Assembly: GCF_026151205.1 (NCBI RefSeq)
Contig: NC_087072.1
Coordinates: forward strand, 22,461,603 to 22,525,602
DNA: 64,000 nt
Direction of reading: 5' to 3'
Source of the DNA: Bolinopsis microptera
Taxonomy: Eukaryota; Ctenophora; Tentaculata; Lobata; Bolinopsidae
Position numbers and translations under genes: made by a program
Shown here: one piece after another, positions 43,401 through 53,553 of the stretch
Layout of the letters: every line of letters starts with the position of its first letter
Position numbering within the stretch: the stretch's first letter is position 1
The notes under the pieces: generated by a model
Seen by the model: the letters and a program-made list of their open reading frames with translations, nothing else
What the model was told of the DNA's origin: nothing
Databases searched by the model: none

Positions 43401-46400
43401 CTAAACTAATTAAACTGCTGGAATGTACTTCCTGTTCTTACTGGGTCCAACTTTTCAGCCCTCACCCCCGTAATAATGAACGCACTGGAGACGAAAACAA
43501 AACTTTTCAAGGTATTGCTGAAAGAATAATCTTTAAAGTTCCACGAATTCTGGTGAAGATATTTGCATTGCACGTTACAACGAAATAAAGTTTTAAACCA
43601 CTGCTTTAACGCCAATATCAGCAGTCAGTAATGTGCAGCTATATATATTCTCATACTTAGAATTGTAAATGACCGAGCTTTGATGTAATATTGTAACTCT
43701 GATGCATTTCAGGGCCGTGCTTGGCTGGGAGCGCCTGTGCAAGTCGGAATAATTGGACTTATGTGAGTTCAAATCATATCATACAACAACAACACGTCAG
43801 TAATACATACATTTAGTTAGAGCTTTCGCTGACGTTGAGGTGGAAAAACAAGCCAATATCGAGTTTTGTAGCCACAATCGCCCCGGAATAAAGCAGTAAA
43901 GGATCACAAGATAGTTAAGTGTCATCAAACAAATGATACGACTTATTCCAGGGTGATCTGCTGAAGACTTTCGCTGACGTTGAGGTGGAAAAACAAGCCA
44001 ATATCGAGTTTTGTAGCCACAATCGCCCCGGAATTAAGCAGTAAAGGGTCACAAGATAGTTAAGTGTCATCAAACAAATGATACGACTTATTCCAGGGTG
44101 ATCTGCTGAAGACTTTCGCTGACGTTGAGGTGGAAAAACAAGCCAATATCGAGTTTTGTAGCCACAATCGCCCCGGAATAAAGCAGTAAAGGATCACAAG
44201 ATAGTTAAGTGTCATCAAACAAATGATACGACGTATTCCAGGGTGATCTGCTGAAGACTCAACTAGTTTCGGCCTTTGAGGGCCATCCACAGGAGTGTCA
44301 CCTAGCAGAAGTCAAAAATTTAATAAACTGATATCAGAAGAATATGTCATATTAGCAAACACAAGATAATAGAAAATAAATCATAAAATCGAGTGGCCGA
44401 GTAGTCTCGACTCACCCATAGCTTCTCCATAAACGTCTATCATGAGCTTTGTACACTAAATCGTTGAAATTACTTAAACTAAATCTTTTATTTACAATCA
44501 CAATAATATTCTTTGTCATAATGTCTTTTAATGACTTACTGACTGACTGACTTAAGGCGGCTTCAGCGTCCGAGTATTGATGCGCTGTCTCCATAAAACT
44601 CTACCCGCCATAAGTCCGCCCATTTCTCCAGTGTCGTTGAGACCCGTGTCAGCTCGTAGGCTATCAACATAGGTCATGGCTGGTCTCCCCCTACTCCGCA
44701 CCCCATGAGTTGGTTCCCAGAGTAGCAAGCGGTTTGCGACTAGTTCTGGGTGCCGGTGAATATGGCCTGCTAGTCGCATCCTGCGCTCTTGGATCTTCAT
44801 GGTTGCTCTCGGTAGGTTGCCATAGACTTCTTTGTTGGTTTTTCGCTGCTTTTTTTGTTGTTTTATGTTATTTTTTGTGCCGGGTGAAGGAGCCGGCATA
44901 TCATCTGTCACCCCTCTCCTAGGGAGTTTTAGGGTGAGAGAGTCATCAATCCGGTCCCCTCCGACATCTAAATCAGTGGTAGGGACTTTAACCCTAGTGT
45001 TATTATAAGACATCATCAAACTTTTCAATGTCTTTTAATAATAAATCAAATAAATTTGAACGAGGTCTGCCCCTCCTTCCTTTGTAGTCAAAACATCCTA
45101 AACATGCAAATCTAAAATAAATATAAATAATAAATTCTAACATTTATTACACGCTTCGACATTAAAATATACCCAACAAAGATGTACATTAAAGTCATTC
45201 AAGCGAGACTTAGTGTTGAAATAGCAAGATTATGGACTTTTTAAACAGTTCAGATTTTATGAACAAATATTTGTATGAAGTTACCAAAATTATGCACTTT
45301 CATATCAGTTCAGACATTATGGACAAATATTAGAAATATTATCAAAAGCTAGTTGGAAATAAAACGTCTTTAGGGCATTTTAAAAACATTCTACAGATGA
45401 TAATGATCTCACTGAGTAGGGTAGTTCATTCCAAATTTTTGGTCCACAAAACATAAATGCAGCATCTGTTCGTCTGAAATGAGGAGCAGGAGGAACTTTC
45501 AACAAATAAAAGTCATCATCTAGTCTGGAACTTTGTCTTCGTACTTCTCTTAGATTGACGTGTCCTTGTAAGTAGTGAGGGGCTATGTTATTAAGACACT
45601 TGAAGACCAGAAGTGATATTTTGAACTTAATTCTGAACCGAACAGGCAGAAAGTGGAGCTTTTTGAGGTAAGGCATGATAGGTTCACGTATCTTTTTTCC
45701 GTAAAGACCAAAGATAAATCTAGCAGCATTGTTCTGTATCTTTTGTAGCTTATGAAGATTCTTTTCTGTTATTCCATAATAGACTGAGTTGCAGTAGTCT
45801 ATGAAACAGAGGATATTGGAGTGAACTAACTGAACTTTTAGGTCATGGGAAAGCTTCGAACCGATTCTTGCTAAGTCCCTTTGATTCAAATAACATACTT
45901 TGGAGACAGCATTTATTTGAGAGTCCAGATTCATTTGGTGATCGAAAAGGAATCCCAGGTTCTTGGCCTTGCTAACAGGGCAGATTGAGAGGTCTCCTAA
46001 ATCCATTGTCTGGATTGGGCTGACATATGGTCCTATATCAATGAACTCTGTTTTTTCATCATTCAGTTTTAGGAAGTTAACTGTCATCCATTGCTTTATC
46101 TCCAGAAAGCAATTTTTCACAGCCGTTAAATCAGGATTAGAACTGTGAACATCAAAAGTAAAGTACACCTGTGTGTCATCTGCATACAAATGTATCGAGA
46201 AACCATATTTTGTGACAATTTCTTCAAGATCTCTGGTATACAATATGAACAGTAGTGGTCCTAAAATGGATCCTTGAGGTACACCAATATCCAGATAGCC
46301 TTCAGAAGATGTGGCTTTTTTTACTTTAACCTTGAATGTGCGATTATTAAGGTAACATTGTAACCAGCTGAGTGCTAGTTCTGTAATACCATACCCATTT

Positions 46401-48657
46401 GAGTTTCATAAGAAGGAGGTTATGGTTTATGGTGTCGAAAGCAGCTGATAGATCTAAGAGTAGAAGCACAACATTCGATTTGCTGTCAATCATCATTAAA
46501 ATATCATTATGTATTTTGGTAACTGCAGTTTCACAACTATGGAATTTTCTATAGCCTGATTGATATGGGGAAAACAGGTTGTTGACATCAGCATATTCAT
46601 TTAATTGGCTATGAACTACTTTTTCTAGTATTTTGGACAGATAAGTTAGATTGCTAATCGGTCGATAGTTTTTCAGCTCATCAACATCTAAGGTAGGTTT
46701 CTTGAGTCCAGGCCTAATAGATGCTTCTTTTAGGGCAGATGGAAACTTTCCGACTCTTAGTGATTCATTCACGATGTAATGGATGATTGGGAGAAGCTCG
46801 GGTAAGCAGTTCTTGAAGAGCCACATTGGTATGACATCGAGTACGCTTGATTTATTGGGAAGACTCTTAATTAAGGTTTCAAGGTCTGATAATGAGACTT
46901 CCTTAAACTGATTAAGTCTACACTTTGCATTATCTATCGAAGTAGAGTCCTTGGTACCTTGACCGTTTAGGGAAGTGTTTTGAATTTCCTTCTCAATATT
47001 AGAGTAAATGGTCTTTACTTTTTGATCGAAGAAAGTCTTGAGTTTGGCAGCCACTTCGATATCTTCACCATTTGGCAATTTGTTGGAGCCATATTCCTTA
47101 TCTAAATGTTTATTTATGACTTTATAGGTCCCTTTCGAGTCTCCTTTGCAAGAACTGAGCTGTTTATCATAGTAGCCATCCCTAGCTCGATTGATAGTGA
47201 TTTCTGCGTCAACACATTTTTCAAAATGAGTAGTTTTAAACTCATCATTCTCTGGATACTTTTTGGCTTTTCGTTTTGCCCTTCTCCTCTCTCTGACAGC
47301 AATTTGACATTTATTATCCCAAAAATCAGACTTTTCAGCAGTAAATCGTTTCGTAATAAGTGGGGCATGTTTGTCTAGCACCTGTTCAAGGACATTTTGA
47401 TAAAGGTTCACAGCCTCGTCTAAGGATTGATATTCAGAAAGGTTAAGCTCTGAACAAAACGGATCTTCCCTGAACTTATCGATGTCAATTTTGCTTAGCT
47501 CTCTGACATCTTTTTCTTCATATGTACGAGCTTTATGAAGATCGAATGTGACTGGGACCTGAAAACTTACTAGATAGTGATCAGAGCTGGTACCAGTGCT
47601 TGTCTCTACCATCATATCTGTTACAGACAATGAGTCACTTACACAGCCTAGAGTAAATAACAAGTCCAAGATAAGAAAGCGGGAGTGTCATCACCGCTTC
47701 TGAGAACGTGCCCAAGCATCTTCCATCTTGCTTTCTTGATCCTTTCAGTAAGGGGTCTGACATTACATCTCTTGACATTACATCTCTTATATTATATTAT
47801 TATATTAACATACGGTTAATTAATCTGAAAATCCATAGTAAAGTTACAAACTCATACATTTACATACATTTACATAGTCAGTAATATCAGATATGTGGCT
47901 ATAATTTCTAGATTAAAGTGAACACTGTCCGTCCATCGTTCCAGATGCTTGCGAAGTTTAGTGTAGGTTGAAGAGCCTACACTTCAATATAAATATGTAA
48001 CGTTACCTATATTATTGCTATATATCATGACAAATTGGATACTTCAGTGATGCTTCACAGTTTTGTGTTGTGAACAGCATTATTCGAATTCAGTAGAGCC
48101 ACGCACCAAATTTGTGCGTTTGCGCACACGCGAGCGCCTAACAAGACTGCAGCTTCGAAAGTCTAAATCGTAATTATATCAGAAGTCAATTAGTGGCGCG
48201 CGCAGTGCAGCGCAGTCTAGTTGCCCAGATAGATTAAATTAGCACGGTAAAGCTAGTATATAGCTCAGAGAGCAGAAAATACAATTAAATTGTTTATTGT
48301 AGTTCATGACGTCGATCGCAACTGCAATCGAAGTTCTTTCATCTATAAAATAACTTCATCTATGTTGCAACTATCGGTCATTTACCACACTATTTTTTCA
48401 GTTTGACATTTGCGACTCCCCTGGCGTGTGCTGTATTCGAACAGAACAGGTATTAGCTATTTGTAAATTTATTGTATAACATTTGGTCGGTTACCTTCAA
48501 TCATAGCTGTACATTCACGGGCATGTCCTTTGTTTGAAATGTTTAAATGTCTCCCTTCAGTTCTATCGGCGTGTCGAAAGTTGAAGATAATATTCAGCTG
48601 AAGCTACGAGAAATGAACTCCAAAGCCAAAGTTCTGACATTTAACAAAGGCTTGTAA
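40455..48657 (+). CDS. SFXN: Sideroflexin (SFXN1/3-like), mitochondrial amino-acid transporter
   Basis: Eleven exons join in frame with GT-AG borders: 40455-40624, 40744-40867, 41060-41106, 42096-42194, 42397-42472, 42697-42782, 43142-43269, 43459-43511, 43713-43762, 48402-48449 and 48561-48657. The 325-residue product matches the usual 320 or so. Signatures are IDLDRPRW near the N-terminus, [102 protein letters not shown] and a C-terminal FNKGL. Sideroflexins are inner-membrane carriers; SFXN1 and SFXN3 move serine into mitochondria for one-carbon metabolism. Similarity is strongest to the SFXN1/3 branch. Intron 9 (43763-48401) is swollen by a tandem repeat and LINE fragments. No frame defect was found. 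Confidence 0.93.
43001..43127. repeat. 7-bp tandem repeat (aaccagt), about 18 copies, between two copies of a splice acceptor
   Basis: The heptamer array ends 14 bp before the exon 7 border at 43142. The acceptor region ccccgcagtgaactgata (43135-43152) is preceded by a near copy, ccccgcagtgagctgata, at 42981-42998, on the other side of the array. Using the upstream copy would run into stops because a 7-bp repeat containing TAA cycles through all frames. Confidence 0.92.
43823..44257. repeat. 145-bp tandem repeat, three copies, in sideroflexin intron 9
   Basis: Units starting ctttcgctgacgttgaggtg begin at 43823, 43968 and 44113. They differ at only a few bases (for example aataaag versus aattaag, acttatt versus acgtatt). 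On the minus strand each has a TTGATGA box, but no matching GAAA arm that would complete a hammerhead. Confidence 0.93.
44258..44330 (-). other. Hairpin resembling a degenerate hammerhead core, beside the 145-bp array
   Basis: On the minus strand the sequence CTGTGGATGGCC, then CTCAAA, then GGCCGAAAC has a 4-bp GC stem followed by GAAA, the layout of a hammerhead core with the conserved CUGANGA box mutated. The canonical Penelope element carries a very similar hairpin. Activity is unlikely with this change. Confidence 0.35.
44552..45028 (-). mobile_element. LINE C-terminal fragment, same family as 22315-23592
   Basis: The minus frame contains [28 protein letters not shown] and [18 protein letters not shown], which line up with the C-terminus of the fragment at 23.1-23.6 kb. 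The stop near 44552 is followed by a short (gtca)n-like stretch at its 3' end. Confidence 0.82.
45380..47669 (-). mobile_element. CR1/L2-type LINE, endonuclease tail plus reverse transcriptase, frameshifted
   Basis: The upstream frame (47669-46347) starts in the end of the endonuclease ([13 protein letters not shown]) and has the N-terminal reverse transcriptase blocks [36 protein letters not shown] and [15 protein letters not shown]. After one frameshift near 46390, a second frame (to 45380) has [16 protein letters not shown] (partly upstream of its first Met), [13 protein letters not shown] and the C-terminal [15 protein letters not shown]. The motif style fits the CR1/L2 branch. It is in reverse orientation within sideroflexin intron 9 and is dead (frameshift, no 5' half). 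Confidence 0.87.
47668..47770 (-). mobile_element. Scrap of another LINE C-terminus abutting the CR1/L2 fragment
   Basis: Read on the minus strand, 47770-47668 gives [20 protein letters not shown] followed by a GDDTPA stretch, the conserved tail found at 36280-36340 and 54320-54375. It joins the CR1/L2 sequence abruptly, so the two were stitched together by insertion or deletion. Confidence 0.6.
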
Positions 48658-49071
48658 TTACGACCCCCGCTTAGAACAATAAGACATGAACTCTGTTGAT
48701 ATATATTTAGAAAAACTTTGTAGTTTAGTTTAGGGTTAAATAGTGGAGTAAACTTATTTTTACTTTTTTAGCCTTTTTGGATTATTCTATTATAGAATTA
48801 GTAATTTATTGTGCCTCCTGTTTTGCGATTTTTTCTGTGTTTCAAGAAGTTAACCCATTTATATGGTTGTACATTTGTGGAGCTTCAAGTATTTGTGAAT
48901 TTAGATTTTATAACATTTTGAATTTTATTACTACGCTCTAGAGTGACATATCACTGATTCCATTGTACACAATTGCTCCTCGATAAACATTGCTTTACCG
49001 TACTGTTCTGTGTTGCATTGATATGCTGACCACAACTACTTACTTAATTGTAATTGTATCAGGTTGAGAGT
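48658..49071. other. Short intergenic gap downstream of sideroflexin
   Basis: No exon seen. A TTGTATCAG acceptor-like site at 49055-49063 lies just before the next ORF's ATG. Confidence 0.4.
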
Positions 49072-49893
49072 ATGACAGAGGAAGCTCTGGAGGCCTCATC
49101 TTTAGATGAGCTGGAGGATGTCCTGAGTAGGACCATGGTGGAACCCGATATCAACTACTCTCTGTCAATCCATTTTCCCGTTACCGCCTCCACTTTTGTA
49201 ATGATCTCTAAATCAGAACTAGGGGACGCTCTGCAGTCGTTAGAAATCAGTTTCGATCCCGATGAACTAAGAGACTCACAAAAAGCAACCATCGACACTT
49301 CAAAAGTTAGCTTTCCAATTATGAGGAAGTTTCAAACGATATGTCAGTCAGTAAAATCAATTAAATTTTCGGCTGCTGGTTTCCCTATGTTAGAAGAACT
49401 CACGATAGAACAGCCAAATAACCACCCCCAGAAGATAGAACTAGATTTACCGAACCTCAGAACCCTCCGCCTTGACCACATCTACCTTGCAGACTCCCGC
49501 AAGTTCGGTAGCTCACTCAGCAAGTCTCCTAAATTGGAATGTTTCCGTAGCTACAAACTGTGGGGTTTGGGCTGTCTTCCAGAGCACGTCATAATAGCTC
49601 CCAAGCTTCAAGACTGGGAGATGCAGCGATCTGATGATTTGAAGGGCCTGGTATTTTGGGCCCCCTCACTGGCAGGGATCAGGTTTAAGTCTTGTTCTGA
49701 ACTTCAAGTGGTACACATGATGGACGAACTTCCGCCCGGGAAGTGGGGACCAGAGTACCAGTTTAATGGGGAGCCAACAAAGTATGACGTCAGTTTTTAT
49801 TGTGTTGACTTACCAAGCTGTCAGGGGAATCTCATCAGAAACAAAAGATGTGCCGATATTTCCGATGACATGGATGACTTTCAGATTTTTTAA
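49072..49893 (+). CDS. Orphan leucine-rich ORF, unknown function
   Basis: A 273-codon frame from the ATG at 49072 (just after a possible TATCAG acceptor) to the stop at 49891-49893. I do not recognise the family. The N-terminus is acidic (EEALEASSLDELEDVLS). Residues about 90-215 show irregular leucine-rich spacing (FPMLEELTIEQ, LPNLRTLRLDHIYL, SPKLECFRSYKLWGL, APKLQDWEMQ, APSLAGIRFKSC), like the diverged LRRs of F-box/LRR proteins, but no F-box is seen. The C-terminus is acidic (DISDDMDDFQIF). There is no signal peptide or membrane segment. Codon use and the length of the frame favour a real gene. It could be the last exon of a longer gene. Confidence 0.6.
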   Translation: MTEEALEASSLDELEDVLSRTMVEPDINYSLSIHFPVTASTFVMISKSELGDALQSLEISFDPDELRDSQKATIDTSKVSFPIMRKFQTICQSVKSIKFSAAGFPMLEELTIEQPNNHPQKIELDLPNLRTLRLDHIYLADSRKFGSSLSKSPKLECFRSYKLWGLGCLPEHVIIAPKLQDWEMQRSDDLKGLVFWAPSLAGIRFKSCSELQVVHMMDELPPGKWGPEYQFNGEPTKYDVSFYCVDLPSCQGNLIRNKRCADISDDMDDFQIF

Positions 49894-49911
49894 TGGGGAT
49901 ATTGTTGTTTA

Positions 49912-50079
49912 CGGGTCGTTCACATATTACGTAATCACTTTTTGAACAATTTGTACACCCCCCCCCCCCCCCCCCCCCCTCCGTAATCAGTTTTAGACAT
50001 AGCTATTGTGTCAAAATAACTCTAGCGTAATAATTTGGAAACCCCCCTCAGCTGATTACGTAATATGTAAACGACCCCG
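49912..50079. mobile_element. Short MITE with TTA target duplication (PIF/Harbinger-like)
   Basis: The left end cgggtcgttcacatattacg and the complement of the right end (cggggtcgtttacatattac) are inverted repeats of about 28 bp, flanked by TTA at 49909-49911 and 50080-50082. A C run of about 22 bases sits inside at 49959-49980. The same termini bound the element at 63194-63853. A 3-bp TTA duplication fits PIF/Harbinger. It lies directly after the leucine-rich ORF. Confidence 0.82.
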
Positions 50080-50082
50080 TTA

Positions 50083-50885
50083 GATTTATGGTATTGGTTC
50101 AGCATTTTGTGTATGTTTTATGCGAATTAATTTACTGCAATGAAATTAATTAATTTACCATAACTCTTTATACTACTTATGACTTCATGATTCTTTATGT
50201 CGTCCAGTTCGATAGAATTAGTGAATTTGTTCTATGAATTAACTTAAACCTTTAACAACTTTATGGTTGAATATTCAATCAACTCACTAAATTATTCTTG
50301 CTTTTGACTAGTTGAAATTTTAACCAATTTATAGATCATGAGAAAGTTTTAACATTTGTAGACCTATTATCTAATTATTTATATTACAGGGGATTGCATG
50401 TATAGATACAATTATATTTTATCAATTTGAGGCTTTATTTTTAATCGTAATTTTAGTGTTAATTTTAGTCGTTATATCGGAATATTCAATTGTGATAACA
50501 ATTAACAATGTTGTAATGCTAATACATACATAATAATGTAATAATTAGTTGTATATCAATTTAAGTTGTTCTTATCAGTGACCTTGCAGTTTATCGTGTA
50601 ACCTTGTGATTTCAGTTGAAAGCAGATATTACCAACACCATATGTGTATTTTCTTCTTATTTCGAAAAAATGAAGTGAGATCGTGAAAATCAACACATCA
50701 ATCGTTTTTAAGAGAAATTCAATATTTCCATCATAACTCTTGGTTTTGAAAATAAAATAAATATTAGTATCACCACGATTGAGCAGTAATACAGTTCTTG
50801 CACTATTTATGGTAATGTTTTGCCTAACTTTTAACAAAAGATTAACAAAACAATTCGCTGTAAGGAATAAAGAGTCAGTTGAAAC
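50083..50885. other. AT-rich intergenic region upstream of the MazG-like gene
   Basis: No exon or repeat recognised. The minus frame at 50556-50921 has no family resemblance. Confidence 0.45.
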
Positions 50886-51593
50886 ATGGTCAGGGATGAA
50901 GATCAGCCAAACAAGAAACACAAAACAGTCGACTTGAAAGACTACGCTGAACTTACCCGTGTATCTGAATACGGTGTGTTCACAACCTTCACCGCCATCT
51001 ACAACCGCATATCTGTACCCAGGAATCTGTCTTATCTTTACTGCGGGGTTGTTGAGGAGTTTTGTGAGTTTAAATCTGCTCTTAAATTGCTCAACAACGC
51101 GAACGTCCTAATACTAGATAATAACTATAAGGAGGAAGGTAAAGGTGACTTAAATCTTCTAAATTCAAAAGAAGAAGAAACTGCAAGACTGGGCGTGTTG
51201 AAAGAGTTAGGGGATATCACCTGGTACTTGACTGCCATGTGTAACGAATTAGAGCTAGAGCTGGAGTCTGTGGTGCAGTTTACTGAAAAGTTGGAGAAAA
51301 AGAAAAAACCAGATTTTACTTCTTCCATGGATTGTTTTTTGGAACATATGCTGAAACACATAGGAATTATCGGGGGTAAAGTCAAGAAGTCCATACGGGA
51401 TGATAACGAAACTATAACTGACGAGAAGAAGATGGTGATAGAGTTTTCCATCAGAGAAATATTCCGGGTGATAAATGTGGAACTTTGTCCGGTTTTAGAC
51501 AGCACTCTGCGTGAGGTTATGAGGTTAAATGCTGCAAAGGCTGCGTCGAGATTCGCTAGAGGTGTTGTGCAGGGTGATGGAGACAATAGATAG
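50886..51593 (+). CDS. MazG-like nucleotide pyrophosphohydrolase (all-alpha NTP-PPase)
   Basis: The 235-residue intronless protein has the metal-binding signature of the MazG/all-alpha NTP pyrophosphatase fold: GVVEEFCEFKSAL (Glu57, Glu58, Glu61) and, about 45 residues on, LKELGDITWYLTAMCNEL (Glu107, Asp110). It ends in RGVVQGDGDNR, close to the RGxxxGxGDNR tail of bacterial and phage MazG-like proteins. Such enzymes hydrolyse non-canonical or excess NTPs to NMP and pyrophosphate, keeping nucleotide pools clean. The first 15 residues are basic (NKKHKTVDLK) and may be a nuclear signal. Residues about 135-200 form a second helical segment with more acids. The start is the first ATG. A damaged paralogue lies 4 kb downstream. 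Single-exon structure and the bacterial-style tail allow, but do not prove, horizontal origin. Confidence 0.85.
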   Translation: MVRDEDQPNKKHKTVDLKDYAELTRVSEYGVFTTFTAIYNRISVPRNLSYLYCGVVEEFCEFKSALKLLNNANVLILDNNYKEEGKGDLNLLNSKEEETARLGVLKELGDITWYLTAMCNELELELESVVQFTEKLEKKKKPDFTSSMDCFLEHMLKHIGIIGGKVKKSIRDDNETITDEKKMVIEFSIREIFRVINVELCPVLDSTLREVMRLNAAKAASRFARGVVQGDGDNR

Positions 51594-52352
51594 GTGCAAT
51601 TCAGTTTGTTTGTGTAGTCTTGAAAAATACAAGGTTTGACGTCTAATTATTTTAATCTGGCAATTCGGTAATGTGGTAACGCACGGTTAACGCACGGTTA
51701 GGGCACGGTTAAAGCACGGTTAAGGCACGGCTAGGGAACAAGGGTTACATAAGGCACGGTTGAGGCACGGTCACTTAGGGCACAGTTAACGCACGGTCAT
51801 TAACGCACGGTTAAGGCACAAACTGCCCAAAAGCAACCATTATGGTCGCTTAAGGCACGGTTAACGCACGGTTGGGGAAATATAACCTATAAACATACAA
51901 GTGGTTAACTAAGACACATGATCTGAGTGTGACGATCTGTAAATTTTACAGTACGATTCCGGCTATGAATAATTTTTCTAATTCTAAAGCAACAGCCCTG
52001 CTTCGTTTGACCGTCCTATATTGAAATCCTTATCTCGATTAATGATCTCTTCAAGTAACCAGGCTCTTCAAATTAAGTTAACTTCTCCTAGATGTAAAAT
52101 CCGGATTGGAGTATTGTTTATGAGTCGCATTGTTGTAATGTATTCTGTGTAAAATTATCTTTATCCCGGTTACTGCGACAAGTAAAAATGCTCTTATTAG
52201 GAAAAGGAGTTTACTCGACGTTTCAATGTAACTACATCGTTTGATCTCAAATTATTTGTTATATAGTAGTGTTGAAAGTATTCTCCTAGAGCTCACACCT
52301 GTTTATTTGAGCGAGGTGATCTACACAACCTACTTCGCAGTCATGTATCAGA

Positions 52353-52953
52353 TCACATCACCCAACCTTGCTGGCTTGCTTCTCCTTGGGAGTGGAGAGT
52401 TCTCAGGGCATCAAGCTTGCAGTTGCAGATATCCTTAGCAGCGGGGTAGAGGGTCTGGAGCGTTATCTTCCGTAGAAGCAGCATTGCTTGCTGAAGGGCA
52501 GGCTCGTCCACCATAGCAGCCTCAGATATGCAGCGTTTTCTGGTGAAGTGGGTTCTTGATATTCCCACTGCTGCAAGAGATTCTCCATTGTTGACTCGGT
52601 CCAAGAATGATTTGTACTCTGTTTGTATTCCAGGAGTGGTAGGAGTGGTAGGAGTGGTAGGAGTGGTAGGAGTGGTAGGAGTGGTAGGAGTGGTAGGAGT
52701 GGTAGGAGTGGTAGGAGTGGTAGGAGTGGTAGGAGCAGTAGGAGCAACGTTGGGATTGGAAGCAGGAACAATAGGTGTGGGAGGAGGAGGAGGTCTGCTA
52801 GGACGAACAGCGGTGGTACGAGAATTTGTAGGTGCAGGGTTGGATCTTGTCGGTCTGACTACAGGAGTAGCGTGTTTCTGACAGGGATAGACTACAACGA
52901 TCATCTGATGACCCTCTGGGTGCCTTAACCGTGCCTTAACCGTGCCTGAACCG
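52353..52953 (-). pseudogene. Transposon-encoded protein fragment with a (Pro-Thr-Thr)n tract
   Basis: The minus frame contains EGHQMIVVVYPCQKHATPVV, a Pro-rich stretch with about a dozen PTT triplets (from the gtaggagtg repeat at 52632-52737), and a conserved-looking C-terminus: FLDRVNNGESLAAVGISRTH, FTRKRCISEAAMVDEPAL and LNPAAK-like LYPAAKDIC. The last part resembles short helix-turn-helix-like proteins seen in animal DNA transposons, but I cannot name the family. The apparent start (MMKTPPPPPP) comes from the nested MITE's G run, so the true N-terminus is lost. Confidence 0.45.
52632..52737. repeat. 9-bp tandem repeat (gtaggagtg), about 12 copies
   Basis: In-frame array, so it adds Pro-Thr-Thr triplets to the minus-strand frame without breaking it. 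Confidence 0.93.
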
Positions 52954-52959
52954 TGCCGA

Positions 52960-53355
52960 GGGGGGGGGGGGGGGGGGGTCTTCATCAAAATTCTCTCGAA
53001 ATTGACTTTGTAGTTGTTTCTGATGGAGGGGAGTGATATCTATCAGCTGTTTTTGGTCCCATGGAAAAATATTGTTCCTAGCCGAAATTATTGCCGGTCA
53101 AAAGTCAGCGCTTATGAGTAATTGTATTGCGCGAGCGATTTCCAATCGCGCGTCCTGAAAATCGAGTCTAAAAATCTATCTTCTCCTACATTTTTTGAGC
53201 AATCACCCTGAAACTTGTAGGATATGTTCTAAGGACCATTTAGAAGAGATTGTCGGGCCAGAATTTTGAGATAGGCCTTATATTAGTAAAATTTTCGATT
53301 TTTTAAATCTTGGACCTCGTATTTTGACGATTTTTTCGAGAGAATTTTGATGAAG

Positions 53356-53388
<33 letters not shown>
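52960..53388. mobile_element. Nested MITE with homopolymer-G/C ends
   Basis: The left end is 19 Gs followed by TCTTCATCAAAATTCTCTCG. The right end is the complement of that sequence followed by 32 Cs. The element interrupts the right-hand gcacggtta array of the 51659-53460 transposon, so it inserted later. The 380-bp interior is non-coding. Confidence 0.8.
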
Positions 53389-53390
<2 letters not shown>

Positions 53391-53553
53391 GCCCCTTAAC
53401 TGTGCTTTAACCGTGCCTTAACCGTGCGTTAACCGTGCGTTGCCACATTACCGAATTGCCCATGAAACAAAAAAAGATGCTTACCGTTATGTAATTTAGC
53501 GGTTTTGTCATGTCAAGGAGAAAGTTTAATTTTATTCATTTACAATTTACGTT

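Larger units (their letters stand above)
51659..53460. mobile_element. DNA transposon with long inverted repeats built from gcacggtta subrepeats
   Basis: The ends GGCAATTCGGTAATGTGG and CCACATTACCGAATTGCC are perfect inverted repeats. Both run into arrays of cgcacggttaa/ggcacggttaa units in opposite orientation (51683-51880, and 52918-52956 plus 53393-53440), which look like subterminal transposase-binding repeats. Inside are a broken coding region (52353-52953) and a nested MITE (52960-53388). Target duplication is not clear. It begins 66 bp after the MazG-like stop codon. Superfamily not assigned. Confidence 0.75.

Noticed and set aside
43823-44257. Hammerhead ribozyme within the 145-bp tandem units
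   Set aside because: The TTGATGA box lacks the required first C and the segment after the possible stem reads ATCC, not GAAA.
44395-44425. tRNA-Ser-like A box (gagtggccgagtag) suggesting a SINE
   Set aside because: No B box at the expected distance.
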